Positions 1 through 10,853 of a stretch of DNA of 64,000 nucleotides are shown here, piece after piece (the first letter of the stretch is position 1; each line of letters opens with the position of its first letter). This stretch comes from Cobetia sp. L2A1. Lineage in GTDB: Bacteria > Pseudomonadota > Gammaproteobacteria > Pseudomonadales > Halomonadaceae. The position numbers were made by a program, and so were the translations under genes. A model generated the notes under the pieces. The model was not told the DNA's origin and did no database searches. It saw only the letters and a list, made by a program, of their open reading frames with translations. Location of the stretch: contig NZ_CP047025.1 in NCBI RefSeq assembly GCF_009796845.1, positions 682,001-746,000 of the forward strand. The letters run 5' to 3'.

Positions 1-100
1 GCAGCGCCCAGGCGATGGCCAGGGGCAGGCTGGAATCTTCACCGGTCTCGACGGCGATGAAGGCCGGAAAGTCGCCAGTTTCGGGTTCATATTCGTGCAT
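1..100 (-). CDS. Partial unknown protein, N-terminal 33 residues
   Basis: An open frame runs off the left edge of the window on the minus strand. It starts at an ATG (98-100) and reads MHEYEPETGDFPAFIAVETG and onward, ending in ...LAIAWAL at the edge. Only about 33 residues are visible, so no family can be assigned safely. The order acidic start, then a hydrophobic strand containing AVETGED, then PLAIAWAL is loosely reminiscent of the first strand of DEDD-type exonuclease domains, but this is a guess. The gene begins about 90 bases beyond the 3' end of tatD on the same strand, so it could be read through from tatD. Confidence 0.5.
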   Translation of the reverse strand, partial: MHEYEPETGDFPAFIAVETGEDSSLPLAIAWAL

Positions 101-191
101 GAGGTCGTGTCCACAGCAGGTGAAATCGGGGTAATGGCGTATCTGTCGTCGAGTTAATCACGTTTCCAGAATGGCCTTGCATGCTGGCCTT

Positions 192-1163
192 TCAGAAAGA
201 GTCTTGGCAGGTCGGCAGACGGAAGAAGTGGGTAGCGGTACGCGTGGTGGTGTCGGCGAGTTCTTCGATGTCCATGTCACGTAATGCCGCGACCTCGGCC
301 AGAATCCATACCAGTAGTGAGGGTTCATGGCGCCGGCCCTTGAGTTTGGCAGGCAGGTTGCGCGGCACCAGGTAAGGGCAATCCGTTTCCAGCATCAGGC
401 GCTCCAGCGGGATCTCACGGCACAGACTACGCAGATGTTCGCCGCGGCGTTCATCGCACAGCCAACCCGTCAGGCCAATGTGTAGATCCAAGTCTAGATA
501 ACCATAGAGTGTTTCGCGCTCTCCGGTGAAACAGTGCACCACGGCATGTGAAATATCGTCTCGCCAGTGCTTGAGCATCTCAAGCATTTGACGACCCGCA
601 TCACGCTCATGAAGGAAGAGCGGCAAGCCACTTTCTGCCGCCAATGTCAGCTGTGCTTCAAAGGCTTGAGTCTGTTCTTGTGGTGTCGAGAAGTTGCGAT
701 TGAAGTCGAGGCCACACTCACCCACGGCGACCACCTCTGGCTGACTGAGAAGCTCACGGATACCGCTTTCTACGCTACGATTCCACTGACTGGCCTCGTG
801 GGGATGCACGCCGGCGGTAGAAAAAAGGCCATGATAGCGGGCCGCCAACCCCCATGCGTCGCGCGATCCGTCGAGGCTGGTGCCTGTCAGAATCTGCTGC
901 TGAACACCTGCCGCTCGGGCGCGCAGAAGTACCCCTTCGATATCACTGGCGTAGCTTTCGTGCGTCAGATTGGCCCCTATATCCACCAGCGGCACGCGGC
1001 TTGCGAAGCGAAGTTCCGGCACGAGACGTGTCAGAGAAGCCTCCTTGTCCTCATCACTGAGGGCGAGATCTGCGCATGCCTTGGTCAAGGTGCCATCAGA
1101 GAGGCTTTCTGCGGTGTAGCGTGGCAGGGCAGCGGGATCAGCATGCGGGAGAAGTGCAGACAT
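192..1163 (-). CDS. tatD: TatD family metal-dependent hydrolase (DNase)
   Basis: This is a metal-dependent TIM-barrel hydrolase of the TatD family, whose members act as 3'-5' exonucleases or DNases in DNA fragment turnover. The core begins at about residue 60 (VDIGANLTHE). It carries the family landmarks STAGVHPHE, VGECGLDFNRNFST, FLHERDA, HCFTGERE and LETDCPYLVPR, in the same order as E. coli TatD. The protein is 323 aa against about 260 for the family, because 57 residues precede the barrel. I chose the ATG at 1163 because AAGGGTG precedes it. An in-frame GTG at 995 would give a normal-length enzyme but has no Shine-Dalgarno sequence. It is not next to tatABC here. The family call is secure; the start is not. 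Confidence 0.9.
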   Translation of the reverse strand: MSALLPHADPAALPRYTAESLSDGTLTKACADLALSDEDKEASLTRLVPELRFASRVPLVDIGANLTHESYASDIEGVLLRARAAGVQQQILTGTSLDGSRDAWGLAARYHGLFSTAGVHPHEASQWNRSVESGIRELLSQPEVVAVGECGLDFNRNFSTPQEQTQAFEAQLTLAAESGLPLFLHERDAGRQMLEMLKHWRDDISHAVVHCFTGERETLYGYLDLDLHIGLTGWLCDERRGEHLRSLCREIPLERLMLETDCPYLVPRNLPAKLKGRRHEPSLLVWILAEVAALRDMDIEELADTTTRTATHFFRLPTCQDSF

Positions 1164-1470
1164 CAGACACCCTTGAATCACGATAAGACAGAGAGAGCGC
1201 CATCAGACATGGCGACAGGAAAAGCAGGCAGTAGCGTGCGGCCTGGCCGGCACGATGCAGCCCGCCATTCTACCCAAGCTGGCGTTGTATTTCAGTCATC
1301 GATCGTGAATACCCCCACGGTAACGTCGTCTGTGCATCGCCTGTACGCCATGCCTCGGGTAGAATGCTTCCATTCATCAGCGATATTCGCTGTCGGCGGT
1401 TGTCATCGCCAGATTCCCACTTCCTCCGTGGCCTTCCCGGCCGTGGACCCGTCACGAGTTGCTGTTGCAC
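1164..1470. other. Divergent intergenic region tatD/uup
   Basis: About 307 bases separate the divergent tatD and uup starts. Open frames cross this stretch on both strands, but none has a plausible start with a ribosome-binding site or a recognisable product. It presumably holds both promoters. I see no clear -35/-10 pair or operator. Confidence 0.4.
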
Positions 1471-3408
1471 ATGGCATTGTTACGACTGGAAAATCTTCAG
1501 CTGGCCTATGGTCATCACGTTCTGCTCAATGGCGCCGACCTCGTGGTCGAGCGCGGCGAGCGTCTGGCACTTGTTGGCCGTAACGGCACGGGCAAGTCCA
1601 CGCTGCTCAAGCTGATTACCGACGAGTTCCAGGCGGATTCCGGTGAAATATGGAAGGCGCCTGGTCTCAAGATCGGTGTGCTATCACAGGATCTGCCGGC
1701 CCCTGAAGGCCGTACCATCTTTGATATCGTCGCTGAAGGGTTGCCGAAAGCCGGTGCTCTACTGGCGGAATATCATCATCTGGTCAGCGACCCGGACCCG
1801 GACCTCAAGCGTCTCGAACATGTTCAGGACGAGCTGGAAAGCGTCGATGGCTGGCAGTTCCAACAGCGCATCGACAATGTGCTGACCCGCCTGGGCCTGC
1901 CGGAAGACACCATGATGGAAGACCTGTCAGGTGGCTGGCGTCGCCGTGTCGCGCTGGCGCGTGCGTTGGTCTCGGACCCTGATCTTCTGCTGCTCGATGA
2001 GCCGACCAACCATCTGGATCTCGATACTATCGCCTGGCTGGAAGAGCAGGTCGCGGCCTTCTCCGGTGCCGTGTTGTTCATCACCCACGATAGGGCTTTC
2101 CTGAAGCGTCTGGCGACTCAGATTCTGGAGCTGGACCGCGGCCGCCTCGGGCGTTATCCGGGCGACTACGAAGGCTACCAGGCTCAGAAGCAGCATGAAA
2201 TGGATGTCGAGGCGAAGGAGAACTCCGAGTTCGACAAGAAGCTGGCTCAGGAAGAGACCTGGATTCGCCAAGGGGTCAAGGCACGCCGCACCCGTAACGA
2301 AGGCCGTGTACGGGAACTGGAGAAGATGCGAAATGAACGTGGCCAGCGCCGCGAAGTGCAGGGTCGTGCGCGTATCGCCGTCGACACTGCCGAGCGCAGC
2401 GGCAAGCGGGTCGTGGAGTTGGAAAATGTCAGCTATCGCTACGACGAGGCGCAGGAACAGTGGGTTATCCGTGATCTGAGTGTCGAGATTCAGCGCGGCG
2501 ACAAGGTTGGCTTGCTAGGACGCAACGGCGCGGGCAAGACGACACTACTGCATATTCTACTCGGCCAGCTCGAAGCCAGTGAAGGCAAGCGTATTGAAGG
2601 CACCAAGCTGCAGATCGCCTACTTCGATCAGCTGCGCAAGGGCCTCGACATGGAAGCCACCGTCTACGACAACGTCGCGCGCGGTAGTGACCGTGTCACG
2701 GTCGGCGGGCGTGACATGCACGTGATGAGCTACCTGCAGAACTTCCTGTTCACCCCGGACCGCGCCCGTCAGCCGGTGCGCTCGCTGTCAGGGGGGGAAT
2801 CCAACCGGCTGCTGCTGGCGCGGCTGTTCACCATGCCGGCCAACGTGCTGGTACTCGATGAGCCGACCAACGACCTGGATGTCGAGACACTGGAGTTGCT
2901 GGAAGAACTGCTGCTCGACTTCGATGGCACTGTGCTGCTGGTGTCTCACGACCGTGCCTTCATGGACAACGTGGTCACCAACATCCTCGCCTTTGAAGGC
3001 GAAGGTGTCGTCAAGCCGTATGTTGGCGGTTACAGCGATTGGGTGCGTCAGGGCGGACGTCTGCCGCCGGCGCCGTGGGAAGTCGAGCGTGAGCGCGAGG
3101 AGAAACATCGTCGCGATGCTCAGACCGAGGATGAGCGTCGCAAGCGCGAGGCTGCTCAGGCGCAGCAGGCCAACAAGAAGGTCAAGCTGGCCTACAAGTT
3201 CCAGCGTGAGCTGGACCTGATTCCGGCGGTTATCGAGAAGCTCGAGGGTGAAATCGCTACGCTAGAGGCATCCATTGCGGCGCCGAGCTTCTATGCAGGC
3301 GAGGCGACCGCTATTACCGCTACGCTCGAAAAGCTGAGCCACAAGCAGAAAGTGATGGAAGAAACGATGGAGCGCTGGATGGAGCTCGAGGCAATGCAGG
3401 AAGGCTGA
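1471..3408 (+). CDS. uup: ABC-F family ATPase Uup
   Basis: This is a soluble ABC-F protein with two ATPase domains and no membrane part. Uup-type proteins act on ribosomes and branched DNA, and their loss raises precise transposon excision in E. coli. Walker A motifs lie at residues about 36-44 (GRNGTGKST) and about 350 (GRNGAGKTT). Signature motifs LSGGWRRR (about 152) and LSGGESNR (about 438) and two DEPTN-type Walker B motifs complete the pair. The linker between domains is charged, and the C-terminal 100 residues form the coiled coil (YKFQRELDLIPAVIEKLE) typical of Uup rather than of EttA or YheS. Length is 645 aa, close to E. coli Uup (635). The ATG at 1471 fits the family start; a TTG 12 bases upstream is possible. 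Confidence 0.93.
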   Translation: MALLRLENLQLAYGHHVLLNGADLVVERGERLALVGRNGTGKSTLLKLITDEFQADSGEIWKAPGLKIGVLSQDLPAPEGRTIFDIVAEGLPKAGALLAEYHHLVSDPDPDLKRLEHVQDELESVDGWQFQQRIDNVLTRLGLPEDTMMEDLSGGWRRRVALARALVSDPDLLLLDEPTNHLDLDTIAWLEEQVAAFSGAVLFITHDRAFLKRLATQILELDRGRLGRYPGDYEGYQAQKQHEMDVEAKENSEFDKKLAQEETWIRQGVKARRTRNEGRVRELEKMRNERGQRREVQGRARIAVDTAERSGKRVVELENVSYRYDEAQEQWVIRDLSVEIQRGDKVGLLGRNGAGKTTLLHILLGQLEASEGKRIEGTKLQIAYFDQLRKGLDMEATVYDNVARGSDRVTVGGRDMHVMSYLQNFLFTPDRARQPVRSLSGGESNRLLLARLFTMPANVLVLDEPTNDLDVETLELLEELLLDFDGTVLLVSHDRAFMDNVVTNILAFEGEGVVKPYVGGYSDWVRQGGRLPPAPWEVEREREEKHRRDAQTEDERRKREAAQAQQANKKVKLAYKFQRELDLIPAVIEKLEGEIATLEASIAAPSFYAGEATAITATLEKLSHKQKVMEETMERWMELEAMQEG

Positions 3409-3434
3409 GTGACGGCTTTGCGTGTTCCGACATG

Positions 3435-3468
3435 ATCACAAGGGCTGCCCATGGGCAGCCCTTGTGAT
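3435..3468. terminator. Bidirectional hairpin between uup and usp
   Basis: A perfect 16-bp stem (ATCACAAGGGCTGCCC and its complement) with a 2-base loop lies between the convergent uup and universal stress genes. There is no long T run, but position and strength suit a shared transcription terminator. Confidence 0.75.
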
Positions 3469-3505
3469 TTGTGACGCTGTCGCTAGCAACAGAACAGTGA
3501 CGAGT

Positions 3506-3958
3506 TCATTCTTCGCTGTCATCAGCACCGACGCGTACTGCCAGTACGTCGCATTGAGCACCATGCAGTACGCCCGTCGAAGTAGAGCCCAGTAGCAGAG
3601 CAAAACCGTGCCGACCATGAGAGCCAACAACGATCAGGTCGACATCATGTTCGGCGGCGAAGCGATGAATCTCGCTGTCTGGCATGCCGACGACGACATA
3701 CTGGTCTTCGCTGGCGATGCCGTGAGGTGTCGCAATATCGCCCAGACGCTCACGAGCGTGAGAATCCAGCTGATCCTGGATACTGGTCAGGTCCATCGGG
3801 ATATCGCCGCCATAGGCGAAGCCCAAGGGCTCCAGTGTGTGGATGATGGATACCTTGGCACCGTTCCGCTTGGCGATGGGCAGTGCGCGTTCCAGTACCA
3901 GGTGGGAATCCTTGGTCAGGTCGACCGCGACCAGTACATGCTTGTATTCGTTGCTCAT
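3506..3958 (-). CDS. Universal stress protein (UspA family)
   Basis: This is a single-domain universal stress protein of 150 aa, a cytoplasmic nucleotide-binding fold made under starvation or stress. The N-terminus HVLVAVDLTKDSH is the first Usp strand with the conserved Asp. The C-terminal half has DLIVVGSHGRHGF followed by LLGSTS, the glycine-rich motif of ATP-binding members. The ATG at 3958 is preceded by GGAGG, so the longer upstream frame is not used. It is converging on uup and divergent from the unknown gene at 4175. Its exact physiological role cannot be read from the sequence. Confidence 0.9.
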   Translation of the reverse strand: MSNEYKHVLVAVDLTKDSHLVLERALPIAKRNGAKVSIIHTLEPLGFAYGGDIPMDLTSIQDQLDSHARERLGDIATPHGIASEDQYVVVGMPDSEIHRFAAEHDVDLIVVGSHGRHGFALLLGSTSTGVLHGAQCDVLAVRVGADDSEE

Positions 3959-4174
3959 CCTGAGATCCTCCCGTAGGGGGTTGGCCATTCTAGTGGCGTC
4001 GTGCACCTGCTTCCATGCTAGGCTTGCCGCCCCCCTGAAGACAATGACGTACATCAACGTATTTTGAATGCGTGATACGCAACGACGCCGGAAAGTGGCT
4101 CAACGTCACCGTTGCCGTGCATTCATGTGTGCGTAATCACGAGATTTTTCTGATACCTGCCTGCTGGATACTTC

Positions 4175-4723
4175 ATGACCACTGCACTGATCATTATCTT
4201 CATCATACTGGCAATGCTGTCGCCGCTGACCTGGCTACGCCCTAGCAAGCGCGAGACGCGTACGGCACGTGTGCGCAAAGCTGTCATTGCAGAGGGGTTA
4301 CGGGTTGATCTCAAGAGCCCGGTACTCTCGGATGCTCCCAAGGGCATCGTGGGTTACCGGCGGCCGTGGCCGACCGAGCGGGATGTGACGCCGTTCATTC
4401 TGGTACATGAAGAATGGGCCAGTGAGGCGCTGCGTGAGGCTGTGCCGGGCTATCGCTGGCGTGAAGAGAGCCGGCTGGCGCAGGATATCGAAGTTTCTGC
4501 AGCACTTGAGAAGTTTACTCGTGCGCTGCCCGATGATGCGCTGATACTGGAGTCGTCCCTTTCTGGGCTCAGACTATGGTGGGGGGAGAGTCAGGATCTC
4601 GAAGACAGTGCTGAGTGGCGAAGTGAGTTCGAGGCATTGCACGCACTGCTGATTCACAAGGCCCCCATCTCACACAAGCGTCGACCATTGGTGGGTACTG
4701 AGCCAAAGATGCCTGACGTATGA
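4175..4723 (+). CDS. Membrane-anchored protein of unknown function
   Basis: I do not recognise this 182-aa protein. Residues about 3-20 form one strongly hydrophobic helix (TALIIIFIILAMLSPLTWL). A basic stretch (RPSKRETRTARVRK) follows, suggesting a signal anchor with its short N-terminus outside and a soluble cytoplasmic domain. The rest is mixed and rich in Trp and acidic residues, with the segment GYRRPWPTERDVTPFILVHEEW near the middle. No catalytic motif, lipobox or repeat is seen. Codon usage looks like that of its neighbours, so it is probably a real lineage-conserved gene. It converges on slyA, and a shared terminator follows it. Confidence 0.7.
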   Translation: MTTALIIIFIILAMLSPLTWLRPSKRETRTARVRKAVIAEGLRVDLKSPVLSDAPKGIVGYRRPWPTERDVTPFILVHEEWASEALREAVPGYRWREESRLAQDIEVSAALEKFTRALPDDALILESSLSGLRLWWGESQDLEDSAEWRSEFEALHALLIHKAPISHKRRPLVGTEPKMPDV

Positions 4724-4769
4724 GATGTGTGCTCTCTTTTCTCGCAGTCTTGTCTGCGTACCTCACATG

Positions 4770-4804
4770 AAAAGGCCCCGTCGATTCAATCGACGGGGCC
4801 TTTT
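4770..4804. terminator. Bidirectional intrinsic terminator
   Basis: A 17-bp perfect stem built on AAAAGGCCCCGTCGATT is closed by a one-base loop. It ends in TTTT on both strands. It lies between the convergent unknown gene and slyA and serves both. Confidence 0.9.
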
Positions 4805-4930
4805 CATTGCAGAGCAAGCCATAGGCTTTGCCTGCCGTGTCACCCAATCCATACGAGAACAGATGTGCCGTTTCCTGTTCCCATTCAGCGTTTGTCAGAG
4901 ACGCTTTTCAGAGAGAGGCTTTAGACGACA

Positions 4931-5377
4931 TCAGGCGCTTTCCGGCACCTTCTCGGAAATTTCCAGGCCATTCTTTTCCATGACTTTCAGGCATTCACAG
5001 AACTGATCAACCTGTTCAATGCTGAGCCCTTCGAGCATTTCGATGCGTGTCTGCTCGGCGATGGCATTAATCTTTTCGATCAATGGCAGAGCCTTGCGTG
5101 TCAGGAAGATACGCTTGGTACGTCGATCTTCTTCGCAGGCGCGGCGCTCGACCAGCCCCTGCTCACTGAGTTGATCAAGTGTACGGACCAGTGACGGTGC
5201 CTCGATACCGATGGAGCGTGCCAAGTCGCATTGTGGCTGGCCATCGCCCATGCGGCAAAGATGAACCAGCGTCATCCAGCGTGTTTGGGTGAGGCCCAGC
5301 GGGGACAGTCGCTGGTCCAGGATGGCGCGCCATAGGCGCGGCAGGCGGGAAAGCTTGAGTCCGATATCTTCATGCAT
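4931..5377 (-). CDS. slyA: MarR-family transcriptional regulator SlyA
   Basis: This is a 148-aa winged-helix DNA-binding dimer of the MarR/SlyA family. It matches enterobacterial SlyA along its length. RLPRLWRAILDQRLSPLGLTQ corresponds to [21 protein letters not shown] there, and LARSIGIEAPSLVRTLDQL is the recognition region. DRRTKRIFLT forms the wing and ends in the long dimer helix. SlyA proteins counteract H-NS and control envelope and stress genes. The gene stands alone, convergent with the unknown membrane protein, and its targets here are not visible. Confidence 0.9.
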   Translation of the reverse strand: MHEDIGLKLSRLPRLWRAILDQRLSPLGLTQTRWMTLVHLCRMGDGQPQCDLARSIGIEAPSLVRTLDQLSEQGLVERRACEEDRRTKRIFLTRKALPLIEKINAIAEQTRIEMLEGLSIEQVDQFCECLKVMEKNGLEISEKVPESA

Positions 5378-5584
5378 GATGGGGTGTCCGCTGAGTGCAA
5401 ATGATGAATGGGTCTTTTGTCCATGATGGCGCCTTTGCGCAGCCCTTCCTGTCAGGATGCTAGGCAGCTAGTGTAATTACAAGCCTGCGAACGAATTTTA
5501 CGCCCAAGGTCGGGTAACCGACAGTTCCATTTGTGATGTTTCACCGACAAGCCCAATCATGCCGTCACTGGCAATGATGCGAGC

Positions 5585-6697
5585 CTACAGCTTGGGAATC
5601 AAATTGGTGATACGCCAGCCAGGAATGCCGGGTGGGTGGCCAAGACTGCTATCCGCCAGCGTGGCCAATGACGGATCGTCACTCACCGTGAAGCGCAGGC
5701 TGCCAATTCGCTGGCCGTTCATGGTCTCGACATCAATTCGCCACTCGCCCTCACTGTCGCTTGAGAAGGCATTCTTGTGTGTCCACGCGCGATAGCCCTC
5801 GCCGCGTCCGCCATTGATATTGAGCGCGATGCGATCGACGACTTTTCCCTCATGACGCCAGACATGATAGACCTTTTCCGACAGGCCGCGCGGGGCTCTG
5901 ATCGCCGTAAAGGCATACAGGCCATTGGCGGACAATTGGGCCGGTGTCAGGAGCATCTCACCTTTAGGTGCACGGGCAGCAGTATCAAAGGCGGGCGACA
6001 GGCTGCTCTCGTTGATCCACAGGGTGGCAGGCGGAATCCATGCACGTGCACTCCAGGCACCGATCCCCAACATTACGCTGATGCCGATCATCGCAAGCCC
6101 CCCCGTCAGCCCACGAGCAATTCGCAGGTTGGCAACGCTGGGCAACGCAAACAGGCTCATGGCTGCGCAGGCAGCCAACAGACTCTCGCCGGTGGTCAGC
6201 TCCAGCATCAGTGGCAGGGTGACCAGTACCACGACAAATACACACAGTGCATGGAAGCCGAAATACAGCCAGCGATGACGCTCCGCCAGACGGTAATAGA
6301 ATGGGTCCAGAATCGATAGCAGAGTCGCGCCGCATAACAACAGCGTGAAACCGGCCTGGCCGCTAGCCCAGTCGGTGGTCGCCAGGAAGAAGGGCAGCGT
6401 GAAGCATAGCGTTTCCTGCTGGATCAGCTGCGCCACGAAGGTTGCCAGCTTGCGCGGCAGTGCATTCTGGCCACGGTGGCGACGGAAGCGACTCCATAGT
6501 CCTTCAGTGATCAGTATCAGCCAGGCCAGTAGCATGCCAATCGCCAGCATGGCACCTAGCCATTGCTGACGATTGACGAGAAAGAAGCTGCCGATACCTG
6601 CCGCAAAGCCGATAGGGGGCCAGAGCCAATGCCAGCGCTTGGTGTATTCGACCACACTGGTCAGGCGAAGATAGAGGGTGGTGAGAGTCTTGCTCAT
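5585..6697 (-). CDS. Multi-pass membrane protein, DUF5924/DUF2914 type
   Basis: This is a 370-aa protein with about seven predicted membrane helices over residues about 25-230, followed by a soluble C-terminal domain. The tail segment from LYAFTAIRAPRGL through YHVWRHEGKVVDRIALNI, GYRAWTHKN and EWRIDVETMNGQRIGSLRFTV is the pattern of the DUF2914 beta domain. The helical part resembles DUF5924. Both names come from memory of the families, and neither has a known biochemical role. The pair suggests a membrane protein with an extracytoplasmic beta-rich sensor or binding domain. The gene is monocistronic, divergent from fadBA, and starts at the ATG at 6697. Confidence 0.75.
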   Translation of the reverse strand: MSKTLTTLYLRLTSVVEYTKRWHWLWPPIGFAAGIGSFFLVNRQQWLGAMLAIGMLLAWLILITEGLWSRFRRHRGQNALPRKLATFVAQLIQQETLCFTLPFFLATTDWASGQAGFTLLLCGATLLSILDPFYYRLAERHRWLYFGFHALCVFVVVLVTLPLMLELTTGESLLAACAAMSLFALPSVANLRIARGLTGGLAMIGISVMLGIGAWSARAWIPPATLWINESSLSPAFDTAARAPKGEMLLTPAQLSANGLYAFTAIRAPRGLSEKVYHVWRHEGKVVDRIALNINGGRGEGYRAWTHKNAFSSDSEGEWRIDVETMNGQRIGSLRFTVSDDPSLATLADSSLGHPPGIPGWRITNLIPKL

Positions 6698-7152
6698 GAC
6701 AGCATGGTATCGATGGGCCTTTGAAGGCGCGTTTGCCAGCGTTCTCTCACACTTGAAAGAAGTGAGAGGCAGTCAGCGCGCATGGAGAGAACAAAAAGCG
6801 CTACAGAGTAACGCGAGTGACTGCGCGGGTGTAGCGTCGATCATTCGACACGCGGACTGTCGAGATTCTGCGTCATGCCACCCAGCCCTCCAATCCTGGC
6901 TGTCCTCGGCGCTGCCGTATCGCCAGGCCTCTGATACACCCACGACCTTTCGCTAATATCAGCAAGCTTGATCTTTGTCGGCTGCTGGCCCAAGCTGAGG
7001 CTATTCAAACGCTTGTATGAAGCATTGGGGGGGCGGCATGCAAGACGCTTCTTCTGGTGCTTCTACCAGCGACGAGTTCGACGAGGTCGGCTGCGCGAGT
7101 GCCAAGCACCGTTGCGACCGCCTCCACCTCTTTCTCTTGTGGAGATCCGCGG
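6698..7152. other. Intergenic region upstream of fadBA
   Basis: These 455 bases separate the divergent DUF5924-type gene from fadB. No credible gene is seen. Frames that extend fadB upstream lack a ribosome-binding site. The region holds the candidate PsrA-type operator listed separately and must hold the fadBA promoter. Confidence 0.6.
7004..7021. promoter_or_regulatory. Candidate PsrA-type operator upstream of fadBA
   Basis: TTCAAAC, four bases, then GTATGAA form an inverted repeat with one mismatch. The published PsrA consensus is an inverted repeat of the CAAAC(N2-4)GTTTG type. The site lies about 130-150 bases before the fadB start, as expected for repression of beta-oxidation genes. 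A matching site lies upstream of fadE at 51114. Assignment to PsrA is inference, and no psrA gene lies in this window. Confidence 0.6.
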
Positions 7153-9303
7153 ATGATCTATTCAGGCAAAACGCTTTCGGTCGAGGCCAATCAGGATGCC
7201 ATCGCCCTGTTGACCATTGATCTTGAGGGCGAGTCGGTCAACAAGCTGGCCAGCTATGTGATCAAGGAGCTGGGTGAGGCGGTCGAGGTGATCAAGGCCA
7301 CTGCCGATCTGAAGGGGCTTGTCATCCGCTCCGGCAAGGAAGCGTTCATTGTCGGTGCCGATATCACCGAATTTCATCAGATGTTCGAGAAGGACGAAGC
7401 CTTCCTCGTCGACATGAACATGACCATTCATGGCATCTTCAATGCCATCGAGGATTTGCCATTCCCGACCGTCACGGCCATCAACGGCCTGGCACTGGGC
7501 GGCGGTTGCGAGATTACTCTGACTACTGATTTCCGTGTCATGGCGGACAACGCCAAGATTGGCCTGCCGGAAACCAAGCTCGGGATCATCCCGGGGTGGG
7601 CTGGCTGTGTCCGTCTGCCGCGCCTGATCGGGGCGGACAACGCCATCGAGTGGATTTGTGGTGGTACCGAAAACCGTGCTGATGCGGCGCTTGCAGTAGG
7701 AGCTGTGGATGCCGTGCTACCCGTGGCTGAACTGGACGCGGCCGCGCTCGACATCCTGGCACGCGCCAATAGTGGTGAGCTTGACTATCTGGCACGTCGT
7801 CTCGAGAAGACGTCGCCGCTCAAGCTCAATGCCATCGAGCAGATGATGGCCTTCGAGACGGCCAAGGGCTTTGTGGCTGGCAAGGCGGGACCGCACTATC
7901 CCGCGCCGGTGGAGGCGATCAAGGTCATCCAGAAAGGTGCGGGTGAAACTCGTGAGCGCGCTCAGGCGATTGAAGCCAAGACCTTCGCCCGCATGGCGCT
8001 GACAGACGTGGCGTTCAATCTGGTCGGCCTGTTCATGAACGATCAGGTGGTCAAGAAGAAAGCCAAGGGCTTCGAGAAGCAGGCGCGTGAAATCAAGCAG
8101 GCGGCAGTGCTGGGTGCGGGCATCATGGGCGGCGGTATCGCGTACCAGAGCGCCAGCAAGGGCACGCCGATCCTGATGAAGGATATCAACGGCGAGGCCA
8201 TCGAACTCGGCTTGAAAGAGGCACGCAAGCTGTTCGGCAAGGGTCTTGAGCGCGGCAAACTGACCACTGCCAAGATGGCAGAAGGCCTGTCCAACATCCG
8301 CCCGACACTGAGCTACGGCGATTTCGGAACCGTCGATCTGGTCGTCGAGGCTGTGGTCGAGAACCCCAAGGTCAAGGCAGCGGTATTGTCTGAGCTTGAA
8401 GATAATGTCTCTGAAGACACCATTCTGACCTCCAATACATCGACCATCTCCATCACGCGTCTGGCCGAATCACTCAAACGCCCTGAAAACTTCTGTGGCA
8501 TGCACTTCTTCAATCCCGTGCACCGCATGCCGCTGGTGGAAGTCATTCGTGGCGAAAAATCCAGTGATGCTGCTGTGGCCGCCACCGTGGCCTATGCCCG
8601 ACAGATGGGCAAGACGCCAATCGTGGTCAACGACTGCCCGGGCTTCCTGGTCAACCGCGTGCTGTTCCCCTACTTCGGCGGCTTCAGCTTGCTGGTAGAA
8701 AAGGGGGCTGATTATCAGCACGTCGACAAGGTGATGGAGAAGTTCGGCTGGCCGATGGGCCCGGCCTACCTGCTGGATGTGGTCGGCATGGATACCGCCG
8801 TGCACGCCAATGCCGTGATGGCTGAAGGCTTCCCGGAGCGCATGGCGCGCGAGGGCAAGAGCGCCATCCAGGTGATGTACGACAACAAGCGTCTTGGTCA
8901 GAAGAATGGCGTGGGCTTCTATCGTTACGAAGAAGACCGCAAGGGCAAGCCGAAGAAGCTTGCAGACGAGACTGCGCAGGCACTGGTGGCGGAAGTGGTG
9001 ACCGAGCAGGGTGAGTTCTCCGATGAAGACATCATTGCGCGCATGATGGTGCCGCTGTGCATGGAGACCATCCGTTGCCTGGAAGACAACATCGTTGGCT
9101 CACCGGCAGAGGCCGACATGGCCTTGATCTACGGTATCGGCTTCCCGCCGTTCCGCGGTGGCGCACTGCGCTATGTCGATGCCATGGGTGTGGCTGAGTT
9201 CGTCGCTCTGGCCGATAGCCTCGCGGAAGAGCTGGGTGCGCTGTATCGCCCGACCGAGGCACTGCGCGAACGTGCTGCCCGCGGCGAAGCCTTCTACGGC
9301 TGA
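7153..9303 (+). CDS. fadB: Fatty acid oxidation complex subunit alpha (FadB)
   Basis: This multifunctional alpha subunit carries enoyl-CoA hydratase/isomerase activity in its N-terminal third and 3-hydroxyacyl-CoA dehydrogenase activity after it. The crotonase domain shows [10 protein letters not shown] (oxyanion hole) and [14 protein letters not shown] (catalytic Glu). The NAD-binding motif [12 protein letters not shown] is at about residue 321, and [14 protein letters not shown] carries the dehydrogenase histidine. The protein has 716 aa, like Pseudomonas FadB (715). I start at ATG 7153 ([10 protein letters not shown]), preceded by GTGGAG. fadA follows 137 bases downstream, so the two form the alpha2-beta2 complex from one operon. 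A PsrA-type site lies upstream. Confidence 0.96.
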   Translation: MIYSGKTLSVEANQDAIALLTIDLEGESVNKLASYVIKELGEAVEVIKATADLKGLVIRSGKEAFIVGADITEFHQMFEKDEAFLVDMNMTIHGIFNAIEDLPFPTVTAINGLALGGGCEITLTTDFRVMADNAKIGLPETKLGIIPGWAGCVRLPRLIGADNAIEWICGGTENRADAALAVGAVDAVLPVAELDAAALDILARANSGELDYLARRLEKTSPLKLNAIEQMMAFETAKGFVAGKAGPHYPAPVEAIKVIQKGAGETRERAQAIEAKTFARMALTDVAFNLVGLFMNDQVVKKKAKGFEKQAREIKQAAVLGAGIMGGGIAYQSASKGTPILMKDINGEAIELGLKEARKLFGKGLERGKLTTAKMAEGLSNIRPTLSYGDFGTVDLVVEAVVENPKVKAAVLSELEDNVSEDTILTSNTSTISITRLAESLKRPENFCGMHFFNPVHRMPLVEVIRGEKSSDAAVAATVAYARQMGKTPIVVNDCPGFLVNRVLFPYFGGFSLLVEKGADYQHVDKVMEKFGWPMGPAYLLDVVGMDTAVHANAVMAEGFPERMAREGKSAIQVMYDNKRLGQKNGVGFYRYEEDRKGKPKKLADETAQALVAEVVTEQGEFSDEDIIARMMVPLCMETIRCLEDNIVGSPAEADMALIYGIGFPPFRGGALRYVDAMGVAEFVALADSLAEELGALYRPTEALRERAARGEAFYG

Positions 9304-9428
9304 CAGGTCAGCACCTGTCGCTCGGGCCACTTGGCCCTGATGCGCGCTCGTCGCGGCAATGCCTCCGAGCGCGCCTGTTAGTCCCAACCGACCAGAATTT
9401 GTGGCCCGCGCGCAAGCGGGGGCCTTGA

Positions 9429-10619
<1,191 letters not shown>

Positions 10620-10676
10620 GCGATTCCTTGCAGGCGTAAGATCGTCACTCAGATCATCACGCCGGCCATTACACAG

Positions 10677-10709
10677 AAAGCGGCATGTCTTCGGACATGC
10701 CGCTTTTTT
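10677..10709 (+). terminator. Intrinsic terminator of fadBA
   Basis: A 13-bp stem (AAAGCGGCATGTC) is closed by a TTCG tetraloop and followed by a T run. It lies 57 bases after the fadA stop. Confidence 0.92.
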
Positions 10710-10853
10710 AGCTGGGAATAGTTGTCTGAGAGTTGCTGTCTAGCTGTGGCTGTCTGGAATTAGGGCAGTCAGCGCAGTATCGTGACAAGGACGGTAGCGC
10801 TTGGCGGCCGTCTGATTCTTCATGAGGTAGGTTTACGCGAGGGAGTCGTATCG

